Source of the DNA: JAHFUS01 sp035689115
Lineage (GTDB): Bacteria; Actinomycetota; Acidimicrobiia; Acidimicrobiales; GCA-2861595
Assembly: GCA_035689115.1 (NCBI GenBank)
Contig: DASSMA010000064.1
Coordinates: forward strand, 1-64,000
Direction of reading: 5' to 3'
Length of the DNA: 64,000 nt
The translations under genes were made by a program, and so were the position numbers. A model generated the notes under the pieces. The model saw only the letters and a program-made list of their open reading frames with translations. It did no database searches and was not told where the DNA came from. Of this stretch, positions 42,480-49,338 are shown piece after piece. How positions within the stretch are numbered: position 1 is the first letter of the stretch; each line of letters begins with the position of its first letter.

Positions 42480-42794
42480 ATGAAGGTGACGGTCGAGCAG
42501 GGCGGCGGCATGGTCCCCGTCGTGATCACCACGGTGGCCGACGCCGCCGCCCTGTCCGCCGCCGACGCCGCCACCCTCCGGGCCATGGTGGACGACGCGG
42601 GGCTGCTGGCCCTGGCATCGAGCGCCGGGGAGGCGCACCCCGACCGGCCCAGCTACCACCTGGTGGTCGAGCACGAGGGCGGCCGGCACGAGGTCGCCTT
42701 CGACGACGCTTCCATCCCGGACGCCGTGCGGTCCCTGGTGTCGTGGGTCTCCTCGGTGCCCGGCCACGAGGAGCACGTCGGGCCACCCGGCTGA
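42480..42794 (+). CDS. Emfourin-like protealysin inhibitor
   Basis: It encodes 104 residues. MKVTVEQGGGMVPVVITTVADAAAL, then PDRPSYHLVVEHEGGRHEVAFDDASIPDAVRSLV match the general pattern of emfourin proteins, small beta-rich inhibitors encoded beside protealysin-like M4 peptidases. The gene lies directly downstream of such a peptidase, which supports the call. It would bind and block the peptidase inside the cell. The assignment is from pattern and context rather than a firm motif. Confidence 0.65.
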   Translation: MKVTVEQGGGMVPVVITTVADAAALSAADAATLRAMVDDAGLLALASSAGEAHPDRPSYHLVVEHEGGRHEVAFDDASIPDAVRSLVSWVSSVPGHEEHVGPPG

Positions 42795-42814
42795 CCGATC
42801 CCGGCGCCCTTCGG

Positions 42815-44011
42815 TCAGGCGCGGACGGTGGCGGGCAGCAGGTCGGCGCCGTTGGTGACGAAGAAGCGCTCCACGACCTCGGGGCCGAGCGGCTCGAGCG
42901 ACGCCAGGAACCGCGGCACCGGCGCCACCCCTCCCTCCTCGTGCGGGTAGTCGGTGGAGAAGACGTAGACCTCCGAGAGACCGCTGCGCTCGATCCACGT
43001 CCCCACGGGCTCGAAGGGGAAGGGCGCCACCCGGATCTGCCGGCGGACGTACTCCGACGGCTTGAGCGACAGCGTCCTCGACAGGAAGCTCGAGGTGGTG
43101 ACCGCCAGGTTGTCCATGCGGTCGCACCAGGAAGCCACCCAGCTGCCCCCCGACTCCACCACGCCGAAGCGCAGGCCGGGGTGCCGCTCGAACACCCCGC
43201 CGAGCACCATGTGGGTGAGGGTGAGCTCGGCGTAGTAGTGGGCCGTCATCCAGATGAACGGCGGGGCGTGGAAGTTGCCCTCGTCGGGGTCGCCGGGCGG
43301 CGGCTTGAGGGAGCGGTGGGCGGCGGTGAACCAGTCGGTGTTGATGGTGAAGGCGGCGCCGGCCGAGCTGCCGTAGTGGAGCAGGGCGGGCACCCCGGCC
43401 TCGCCCAGCATGGCCCACAGCGGGTCCCATTCCGGCGCCGCCGGCGACAGGCCGGCGGGGGGGAGGATGCCGCTGAGGTGGATGCCGCCGGCCCCACCGT
43501 CGAGGGCCCGCCTGGTCTCGTCGAGGGCGGCGCTGCGGTCGTGGGTGTTGACGACGCAGACCGGGACGAGGCGGCCGGCGCCGTCCCTGGCCCAGTCGAG
43601 GACGTAGTCGTTGTACCGGGTGACGGCGGCCAGGGCCTCGGGGCAGGCGGCGTTGAGCGGGCCCTCCATGAACTGCGAGAAGACGAACTGGTGGCCGATG
43701 CCCATCTTCTCGACGGCGTCGACCCGGTCGCCGGCGATCTGGGCGCCGTGGGCGCCCCAGAGCTTCACCTGCCACACGTCGTCGCGGGCCTCGTCCCGGC
43801 GCCGGGCCAGCTGGCTCCCGTCGCCCGAGGGGTCGAGTCCCTCGTCCTCGACCATCTGCCGGATCTCGTCGACGGTGGACCAGCCGCCCCGGCGCGACTG
43901 CCAGACGCCACCGCCGGGCCCGGGCCCGAGGATCGCCTCCGCCTCGCGGGGGAACAGCATCAGGTGGGAGTCGAGGTCGACCATGCGACCCCTGATGTGG
44001 TCGGGGAGCAT
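42815..44011 (-). CDS. Amidohydrolase-2 family hydrolase (paralogue of 10474-11694)
   Basis: It encodes 398 residues; the ATG at 44011 has AAGGAG five bases upstream. DLDSHLMLFP near the N-terminus and VYVFSTDYPHEEGG near residue 345 are the metal-ligand regions. The ending RRQIRVAPFPFEP...STDYPHEEGG parallels ARQVRFTPFPGEP...STDFPHAEGG of the first RiPP locus, so the two are paralogues. It is the last gene of the operon that begins with the UnbU-like protein at 47313. The substrate is unknown. Confidence 0.8.
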   Translation of the reverse strand: MLPDHIRGRMVDLDSHLMLFPREAEAILGPGPGGGVWQSRRGGWSTVDEIRQMVEDEGLDPSGDGSQLARRRDEARDDVWQVKLWGAHGAQIAGDRVDAVEKMGIGHQFVFSQFMEGPLNAACPEALAAVTRYNDYVLDWARDGAGRLVPVCVVNTHDRSAALDETRRALDGGAGGIHLSGILPPAGLSPAAPEWDPLWAMLGEAGVPALLHYGSSAGAAFTINTDWFTAAHRSLKPPPGDPDEGNFHAPPFIWMTAHYYAELTLTHMVLGGVFERHPGLRFGVVESGGSWVASWCDRMDNLAVTTSSFLSRTLSLKPSEYVRRQIRVAPFPFEPVGTWIERSGLSEVYVFSTDYPHEEGGVAPVPRFLASLEPLGPEVVERFFVTNGADLLPATVRA

Positions 44012-44035
44012 CCCCACTCCTTCCGGTTGCCGGCG

Positions 44036-44833
44036 TCAGCCGGCGACGAGCTCGCGGGCCGAGTCGAGCCGGCGCCCCGGCCGGCGGAGCTTGCCGAGGG
44101 CGGTGGCCTCGATCTGGCGGACCCGTTCCTCGCTGATGTCGAGGGACCGGGCGATGCTGGCGAGGGTGCGGGGCCGGCCCTGGTTCAGCCCGAAGTGCCA
44201 GGACAGAACCTGCCGCTCGCGGTCGTCGAGGACGCCCAGCAGGCCCGACACGGCTCGGGGCAGCCCGGCCAGGAGCACCTGGTCGGCCGGCGTGGGTGCC
44301 CGGTCAACCAGGCACTCCTCCACGGCCGACACCGACACCAGCCTCGGGCCGTAGCGAGGAGCGAGCGGGTCGTGGGCGGCGGCGTCGCCGGCGGCCCTGT
44401 TGTCGGCCGGGGCGGCCTTGGCCACGGCGGCGGCCATGGCCGCCCTGATCCACCAGCTGGCGTAGGTGGAGAAGGCGAACCCCCGCTCGGGGTCGAAGCG
44501 CTCCACCGCCCGCAGGAGGCCGAGGTTGCCCTCCTGGACGAGGTCGAGGAAGCTCACGCCCCGGTGGCAGTAGCGCCGGGCGATGGTGGCCACCAGGCGG
44601 AGGTTGGCCTGGGCCAGGGCGGCCGCCGCCGTGCGGCCGTGGCGGATGGCGGCGGCGCGGTCGGCCCGTTCGGCGGGGCCGGACTCCGGTTCGGCTGCCG
44701 CCCGCTGTCCGGCCCGGACGACGCGGGCCAGGGCGTTGACCTCGGCGCGGGTGAGGAGGCGGTGGCGGCCGACCTCGTTGAGGTACAGCGTGGCCAGGTC
44801 GAGGCCCTCGGTGGCGTGACGGTTGGCGACCAT
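44036..44833 (-). CDS. Sigma-70 family RNA polymerase sigma factor
   Basis: It encodes 265 residues. Region 1.2-2 is LATLYLNEVGRHRLLT and NLRLVATIARRYCHRGVSFLDLVQEGNLGLLRAVERFDPERGFAFSTYASWWIRAAM, and region 4 is VLDDRERQVLSWHFGLNQGRPRTLASIARSLDISEERVRQIEATALGKL. It belongs to the group-2 RpoD-like sigma factors, with a shortened region 3. It sits inside an operon with a StrG-like oxygenase upstream and an amidohydrolase downstream, so it may set expression of this or a linked cluster. No anti-sigma factor is seen. Confidence 0.85.
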   Translation of the reverse strand: MVANRHATEGLDLATLYLNEVGRHRLLTRAEVNALARVVRAGQRAAAEPESGPAERADRAAAIRHGRTAAAALAQANLRLVATIARRYCHRGVSFLDLVQEGNLGLLRAVERFDPERGFAFSTYASWWIRAAMAAAVAKAAPADNRAAGDAAAHDPLAPRYGPRLVSVSAVEECLVDRAPTPADQVLLAGLPRAVSGLLGVLDDRERQVLSWHFGLNQGRPRTLASIARSLDISEERVRQIEATALGKLRRPGRRLDSARELVAG

Positions 44834-44834
44834 G

Positions 44835-45545
44835 TCAGATCGACCCCTCTGTGGACGGCAGGACCTCGAAGTAGTCGCCGATGACGAAGCGCTGCCCGGT
44901 GTTGACCGACCGCCCGTCGCCCTCGGCGTAGCGGGCGAGCGGGATGCAGCGGAAGTCGAAGCTCACGCGCGTGGAGCCGGTCTCGTTGGGCACGTTCCCG
45001 TGCCGCCAGCGCACGGCGTCGAAGGTGAGGAACTGGCCGGGCCCCAGCCGGGGGGCCGGGGCGCAGTCGCCCTTCCGGAGGGCCGTCTCGATCCAGATCG
45101 TGTTGCTCTCCCACGCCCGGGTGAGCGGCACCCAGAAGTTCAGCTCGCCGACGGGGTGGTTGTAGTCGCCGTCGGTGTGGAACTCGCCGACCGCCACGTT
45201 GGAGGGCAGGTGGATCCGGAAGGTGGGCACCCGCTGGACGCAGAACGGCTCGCCCACGATGCCGGCGGCCACGGTGGCGACGAAGTGGTGGTACAGCGGC
45301 CGGATGGCGTCGAAGTTCCGGTAGAAGCGCCCGTGGAAGTCCGTCGACTGGTCGCGCTCGCGGTCGAACAGGTCGTAGCGCCGGTCGTCGCCCAGGCGGG
45401 CCAGCTCGGCACCCTCGAAGATCTGCGACACGGCGGTCACGAAGTCGTGCTCGCGCCGGTCGTAGGAATGAATGGCCGGCGCGCAGGTGGGCGGCTCGTC
45501 GAGGACGGCGGCCGGCTGGCTCAGGACTCCACCGAGGTGGCTCAC
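44835..45545 (-). CDS. StrG-like Fe(II)/2-oxoglutarate oxygenase
   Basis: It encodes 236 residues from a GTG at 45545, with AAGGAG nearby. The core FRIHLPSNVAVGEFHTDGDYNHPVGELNFWVPLT gives an HxD metal pair (HTD near 120), and RWRHGNVPNETGSTRVSFDFRCIP gives the distal His and the 2-oxoglutarate Arg. This pattern occurs in StrG-type and related small-molecule or sugar-pathway hydroxylases. The GTG overlaps the preceding gene's TGA by four bases, so the two are coupled. The target is unknown. Confidence 0.75.
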   Translation of the reverse strand: MSHLGGVLSQPAAVLDEPPTCAPAIHSYDRREHDFVTAVSQIFEGAELARLGDDRRYDLFDRERDQSTDFHGRFYRNFDAIRPLYHHFVATVAAGIVGEPFCVQRVPTFRIHLPSNVAVGEFHTDGDYNHPVGELNFWVPLTRAWESNTIWIETALRKGDCAPAPRLGPGQFLTFDAVRWRHGNVPNETGSTRVSFDFRCIPLARYAEGDGRSVNTGQRFVIGDYFEVLPSTEGSI

Positions 45546-45991
45546 ATCCGCTCCTTGTGCATGCTCTTGGAAGGGTCGACGTGCTGCTGGACCTTGAGGG
45601 TCCAGCGACCGTTGGTGGTGACGTGCAGGGCTGTCGGGCCCGTTGTGGTGGCGAAGCCCGTTCCCGTCTTCGGGCAGGGCGTGTCCACCACCGGGCGGGG
45701 GCCGGCGCCCTCCACGAGGAGGTGCCCGTACTCGCAGGACCACTGCACCCGCCACTCGACGGCACGGGCGTCGACGGCGAACGGTGCGGCCATCGCGCTC
45801 CCGTCGCCCTGGAGCTCGACAACGTCGGTCCACGTCGGGGCGGGCGCCGCCCCGGCCCCGGCGACGTGCCAGAGCCGGTCCCGGATCCCGTGCGCGCCGC
45901 CGATCACGGCGCCGGCGACCATGAGCGTGAGCCCGAGTGCCGCCAAGGCCGACCGGGCCCAGGCCCGGCCGGGCGCAACGACTTCAACCAT
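45542..45991 (-). CDS. Hypothetical exported or membrane-tethered protein
   Basis: It encodes 149 residues from ATG at 45991 with GGGGAG upstream. One hydrophobic segment at about 14-33 (ALAALGLTLMVAGAVIGG) may anchor it or serve as a signal. The remainder (CEYGHLLVEG, then PCPKTGTGF and WTLKVQQHVDPSKSMHKERM) is beta-rich with two Cys that could pair outside the cell. I recognise no family. It lies between the UnbU-like and StrG-like genes and overlaps the latter by four bases. Confidence 0.55.
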   Translation of the reverse strand: MVEVVAPGRAWARSALAALGLTLMVAGAVIGGAHGIRDRLWHVAGAGAAPAPTWTDVVELQGDGSAMAAPFAVDARAVEWRVQWSCEYGHLLVEGAGPRPVVDTPCPKTGTGFATTTGPTALHVTTNGRWTLKVQQHVDPSKSMHKERM

Positions 45992-46059
45992 GTCTCCCCA
46001 TTTCCTTCTCTCGCGCCGAAGGACGCGGCGGGCGTGCTGCGTCGTTGGTGAAGTCCCCC

Positions 46060-47313
46060 CTACTGGCGATGCGGGTTGTGCATGAGCGAGCCGGGAGCCG
46101 TACCGGGTCCGGGCAGGTCGCGCTCGATCAGGACGATGCTCCTGTCGTTGGCGAGCCTGGCGGTGTCGATGCCCGCGGCCACGGCGAAGATCGCCGCGGC
46201 CAGAACCGCCGGCCGGGCCGCGGCCACCAGCAACCGGCGGGGCAGTGATGCATCGTTGGCGTCGACCGCTCGTTCGAGGAGGCGGCGCTCCGAGCGGTTG
46301 ACCCAGTACTCGATGGCCGGCACCATCGCGCAGGCGACGGAGAGGCTGGCCAGGATGGCGACCTTGATGGCGAACTCGGTGTGCTGCGGGTAGACGAGGG
46401 CGGCGGTGACGACGGCGGTGAGGATGCCGTAGACGACCCGGCCCCGCCGGGACTTGGGGGCCGTCTGGGGGTCGGACATCATGAAGTAGACGTAGGCCCA
46501 CACCTCGGGTGAGAGGGCGATGTTCACGAAGTACCCCCGGCCGCTGATGGCGTCCGGGCTCCAGGTGGCGTAGAAGCTCCGCCCGAGCAGGGCCCAGATC
46601 CCGATCAGGACGCCGAAGCTGGCCAGGAAGGCAGCGCCCATCGGCACCATTTTCACCGGGCGGAGGATCCACCAGCCGGCGAACAGGATCACGGCCCAGG
46701 CCAGCGCCGCCCGCCAGCCGCCGGGGGCCCACCACAGGTGCTCGGAGAACACGTACGCCGGCCCGATGACGAGCAGGACGGCCACCATGCCGACGTTGGA
46801 CGGGTTGAAGATGTGTCGCTTGCCGTTGGGCCGGATGAGGTACTTGGCGGCCATCGACACGACGCCGGCGAAGACGAAGAAGTGGATCCCGCGGAGGCTC
46901 CAGAGGTCGCCGTGCCTCGTGCCCGAGGCCCGCAGGATGAACGCCACGCTGGCCCCCGTCTGGAAGGCGCTCGCCGGCCACACGATCATGTGCTCGCGGC
47001 GGAGCGTGAGCACGAACTCGATCACCCCGCAGACGAGCATGGTGATCAGGATCTGGGCGATCGAGATCTTGAAGCGGAGCACCGTCTGGCCGAGCAGCTG
47101 GATGGCGAGGATCGTGGCCGTGAGCCGCAGCCGCACGTCGCTCAGCTTGGGGAGGACGACGGGGTACTCGCGGCCCCGGATCGTGACCGAACGGCCCGGC
47201 GGCCGGGGCGGGGCGACGGCGACCGGCGGCGCCGTGGTGGCCGGCGTCGTCGTCGTGGTGGTCGTGGTCGTCACGGGCGGCGCCCGGCCTGCGTGCCCAT
47301 TGACACAGGACAT
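46060..47313 (-). CDS. RnfD/UnbU-like integral membrane protein
   Basis: It encodes 417 residues from the ATG at 47313, chosen for a well-spaced AAGGA upstream; in-frame ATGs at 47322 and 47370 are alternatives. After a Cys-containing N-terminus comes a run of nine Thr and a Pro-rich stretch (about 15-45). About nine hydrophobic segments follow, with RHIFNPSNVGMVAVLL near 190, a motif of the RnfD/NqrB family and of enediyne-cluster UnbU proteins. A role in electron transfer or in cofactor handling for the coupled oxygenase is possible. It heads the 47.3-42.8 kb operon. Confidence 0.65.
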   Translation of the reverse strand: MSCVNGHAGRAPPVTTTTTTTTTPATTAPPVAVAPPRPPGRSVTIRGREYPVVLPKLSDVRLRLTATILAIQLLGQTVLRFKISIAQILITMLVCGVIEFVLTLRREHMIVWPASAFQTGASVAFILRASGTRHGDLWSLRGIHFFVFAGVVSMAAKYLIRPNGKRHIFNPSNVGMVAVLLVIGPAYVFSEHLWWAPGGWRAALAWAVILFAGWWILRPVKMVPMGAAFLASFGVLIGIWALLGRSFYATWSPDAISGRGYFVNIALSPEVWAYVYFMMSDPQTAPKSRRGRVVYGILTAVVTAALVYPQHTEFAIKVAILASLSVACAMVPAIEYWVNRSERRLLERAVDANDASLPRRLLVAAARPAVLAAAIFAVAAGIDTARLANDRSIVLIERDLPGPGTAPGSLMHNPHRQ

Positions 47314-47728
47314 GGACCGCATTTCCTTGCGTCGCGCACCGGAGAAGGGTCGCCCATCCCGTATCCCCATTTCTGCCGTGCCTCGAAGAGAGGCGTGGGA
47401 AGTCCGACAGCGCGTGAGGCTAGGTGAGGCCCGCGTTCCAGGCAAGGGTTCATTTTCCATGGGTATTTCGTTTCAAACCCCCCCCCGTGAAGTCGCCCTC
47501 GCCACCCCCCCCGATTTCGATGGATACCCCCCCATCGGGGGGTATCCCACCGGCCAAGAGGCCCTTGGGATGGTCTCGACGTGTTCGTAGACTGGCAGGC
47601 GCAGGGAACGAGTGGGGACCGGATCGGCGGGCGTCCTCCGGTTTGTGCCGCGCCGACAAGCGGCTCGAAGACCGGTGGGGGTGCCAGCGCACGTCGCACC
47701 GGGCGTCGAGTCAGAGGGGTTTGGCATC
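47314..47728. promoter_or_regulatory. Intergenic region with C/G-run hairpin
   Basis: The 415 bases between the divergent UnbU-like and transposase-like genes contain no convincing gene. At 47522-47547 an 11-bp perfect hairpin (arms ending in runs of C and G, loop CATC) stands out. Around 47445-47480 the sequence becomes AT-richer (TTCATTTTCC and ATTTCGTTTC), which could hold the promoter of the minus-strand operon. Several C-runs lie between. Confidence 0.4.
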
Positions 47729-48922
47729 GTGGAGGTTGCGCCTGAGGGGCTGAGGTCCTTCTTCGAGGCGGTCCTGCCCGTCCTGGACGAGCGGCAGCGG
47801 CGCCTCGTGGCAGGGGCCACAGCCCGGTTGCTGGGCCAGTCCGGCGTGGCCAGCGTGGCCAATGCCACCGGCATGAGTCGGAACACCATCAGCGGCGGCC
47901 TGGCCGAGGTGGCCAACGGCCGCCACCGCTCGCTTCCCGCCGGCCGGGTTCGGGCGCCGGGCGCCGGCCGCAAGTCGGTCGTCGACCTCCAACCGGGGCT
48001 GCTGCCGGCCCTCGAGGCGCTCATCGAGCCCTACGGCGCCGCCGGCGTCTCGTCGCCCTTCCGCTGGACGGAGAAGTCCACCTCGAGGCTGGCCGACGAA
48101 CTGGCGGAGGCCGGGTTCCACCTCAGCCCCGACACCGTGGGCCGGGCCCTCAAGGCGGCCGGCTACCGCCTCCAGCCGGCGCTGCGGGGCTCCGAGGCCG
48201 GCACCGGGCCGACGCACCGGCAGTTCCACCACATCGCCGAGGAGGCGGCTTTCCGCCTCCAGGCCGGCGAGCCCGTGGTCATCGTCGACATGACCAAGAA
48301 GGAGGCCACCGTCGCGGCCCGGGACTGCGCGAGCGGTGGGGCCTCGCCCACGCTGGCAGCCACGGCGTCGAGCGCCATCTACGCCCTGAGCGGGGCGGAC
48401 GGGTGGACGCGGGTCGGGGAGGACGACGTGGCGGCCGCCCTGGCGGTCCGGGCCGTGCGCCGGTGGTGGGAGACGATGGGCGCCGAGCGCCACGCCGGCG
48501 CCACGCGGATCATGATCGTGCCGTCGTCGCCGTTCTCGGCGGGCACCCGGCCGTGGGGGATCGAGCTGAACCGCCTGGCGCTGGAGACGGGGATGGAGCT
48601 CACGGTGTGCCGGTGCCCGGCGGGCACGGTGTGGTGGCCCCACATCGAGCAGCGGCTGTTCAGCTTCGTGACCGACACCAGGCCGGATCGCACGCCGGCC
48701 ACCTACCGGGCCATCGTCGAGCTGTGCGGTTCGCAGGGCGGGAGCGTGAAGGAGCGGGCCGAGCTGGACGAGGAGCGCCCGCCCCGGCGGGTGGCGGCGG
48801 TGGCCTCCCCGTCGGACGAGATGTTCCTGGAGCGCGCCAGGAATCAATGGAATTACACGGTGTCGGTCCGTCCGTCGGCGACCGAACACGCGTCCTCGGC
48901 GGCGGCCGGGATGCAGGTATAA
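47729..48922 (+). CDS. ISAzo13-type transposase homologue, catalytically impaired (possibly domesticated)
   Basis: It encodes 397 residues from a GTG with GAGGGG upstream. The N-terminal helix-turn-helix GVASVANATGMSRNTISGGLAEV and RAPGAGRKS are as in ISAzo13/Rhodopirellula-type transposases, and PVVIVDMTKKEATV keeps the first catalytic Asp while WWPHIEQRLFSFV keeps the Glu. The usual second Asp motif (DGGGSN) is replaced by IMIVPSSPFSAG, and the HDF region is degenerate. The frame is nevertheless intact to the NQWNYTV end. No terminal inverted repeats were noticed. Placed just upstream of a RiPP precursor, it may now serve as a DNA-binding regulator. Confidence 0.75.
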   Translation: MEVAPEGLRSFFEAVLPVLDERQRRLVAGATARLLGQSGVASVANATGMSRNTISGGLAEVANGRHRSLPAGRVRAPGAGRKSVVDLQPGLLPALEALIEPYGAAGVSSPFRWTEKSTSRLADELAEAGFHLSPDTVGRALKAAGYRLQPALRGSEAGTGPTHRQFHHIAEEAAFRLQAGEPVVIVDMTKKEATVAARDCASGGASPTLAATASSAIYALSGADGWTRVGEDDVAAALAVRAVRRWWETMGAERHAGATRIMIVPSSPFSAGTRPWGIELNRLALETGMELTVCRCPAGTVWWPHIEQRLFSFVTDTRPDRTPATYRAIVELCGSQGGSVKERAELDEERPPRRVAAVASPSDEMFLERARNQWNYTVSVRPSATEHASSAAAGMQV

Positions 48923-48981
48923 GCAATGAGGACGACGTCGCGTCAAGTTAATAATCGGCTGCCGCAGACCCCCCTAGCTGG

Positions 48982-49040
48982 TTGAGTCGGGGAAATGGAT
49001 TTGTTAGAACCGTCCTCAATCGAGCCGGAGTTCGCTCCGG
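48982..49040 (+). promoter_or_regulatory. Candidate promoter and leader hairpin of the tandem-core precursor
   Basis: TTGAGT at 48982-48987 and TTAGAA at 49004-49009 are spaced 16 bases apart and resemble -35/-10 boxes in an otherwise GC-rich region. A six-bp hairpin with a TTCG loop follows at 49025-49040, just before the strong GGAGG ribosome-binding site at 49051-49055. Another AT-rich spot (TTAATAAT, near 48949) is an alternative -10. Confidence 0.35.
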
Positions 49041-49061
49041 AGGGACGACAGGAGGAAGCCA

Positions 49062-49256
49062 GTGTTCGAGGCAGTCGAGGTTGCATTCCTGGACGAGACG
49101 GAGTGGGCGGCCGACGAGGTCAGCTTCTGCACCACCGGGAGCTCGTCGATGTGCGTGGAGGTCAGCGAGCTGGACGAGACCGAGTGGGCGGCCGACGAGG
49201 TCAGCTTCTGCACCACCGGCAGCTCGTCGATGTGCGTGGAGATCACCGAGGAGTAG
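49062..49256 (+). CDS. RiPP precursor peptide with two tandem leader-core units
   Basis: It encodes 64 residues from a GTG with GGAGGAAG upstream. After nine residues (MFEAVEVAF) two 27-residue units follow, each an acidic segment LDETEWAADEV plus a core SFCTTGSSSMCVE followed by VSE or ITE, then a final Glu. The cores hold Ser, Thr and two Cys, the substrates of the YcaO cyclodehydratase, SagB-type dehydrogenase and LanB dehydratase encoded around it. Azole and dehydroamino-acid formation is expected. Each core may be released separately, giving one mature product from both units, since the core sequences are the same. Confidence 0.85.
   Translation: MFEAVEVAFLDETEWAADEVSFCTTGSSSMCVEVSELDETEWAADEVSFCTTGSSSMCVEITEE
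49089..49250 (+). repeat. Tandem 81-bp repeat inside the precursor gene
   Basis: The copies 49089-49169 and 49170-49250 are head to tail and differ at four positions by my count, two of them silent and two in the final residues (VS versus IT). The near identity, including synonymous sites, points to a recent duplication or ongoing gene conversion. Confidence 0.9.
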
Positions 49257-49284
49257 CTGCCCCGGCGCCTCTTGCAGGCCGCAT

Positions 49285-49317
49285 CGAGGCCGGGCCGCCG
49301 CTGGCGGTCCGGCCTCG
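49285..49317 (+). terminator. Attenuator-like hairpin between precursor and YcaO genes
   Basis: The arms 49285-49299 and 49303-49317 pair over 15 positions with one G-T wobble and a GCT loop. The hairpin lies 28 bases after the precursor stop and 21 bases before the YcaO start. Partial termination here would give more precursor than enzyme mRNA, as is common in RiPP operons. Confidence 0.62.
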
Positions 49318-49338
49318 GCGCGTGCGCGGGGAGGGCAG

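Noticed and set aside
47220..47275. Trinucleotide-like repeat (GTCGTCGTGGTGGTC pattern)
   Set aside because: It is simply the codons of the nine-Thr stretch in the UnbU-like protein, not an independent repeat element.
47424..47728. Longer open frames running upstream of the transposase-like gene
   Set aside because: They pass through C-runs and the hairpin and give unstructured sequence; the GTG at 47729 has a ribosome-binding site and begins at the family's usual N-terminus.
49089..49250. CRISPR-like repeat
   Set aside because: There are only two adjacent copies without spacers, inside an open frame; it is a duplicated precursor unit.
48949..49317. Terminal inverted repeats for the transposase-like gene
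   Set aside because: No matching repeat could be found on the other side of the gene and no target duplication; the hairpins here belong to the precursor's leader and trailer.
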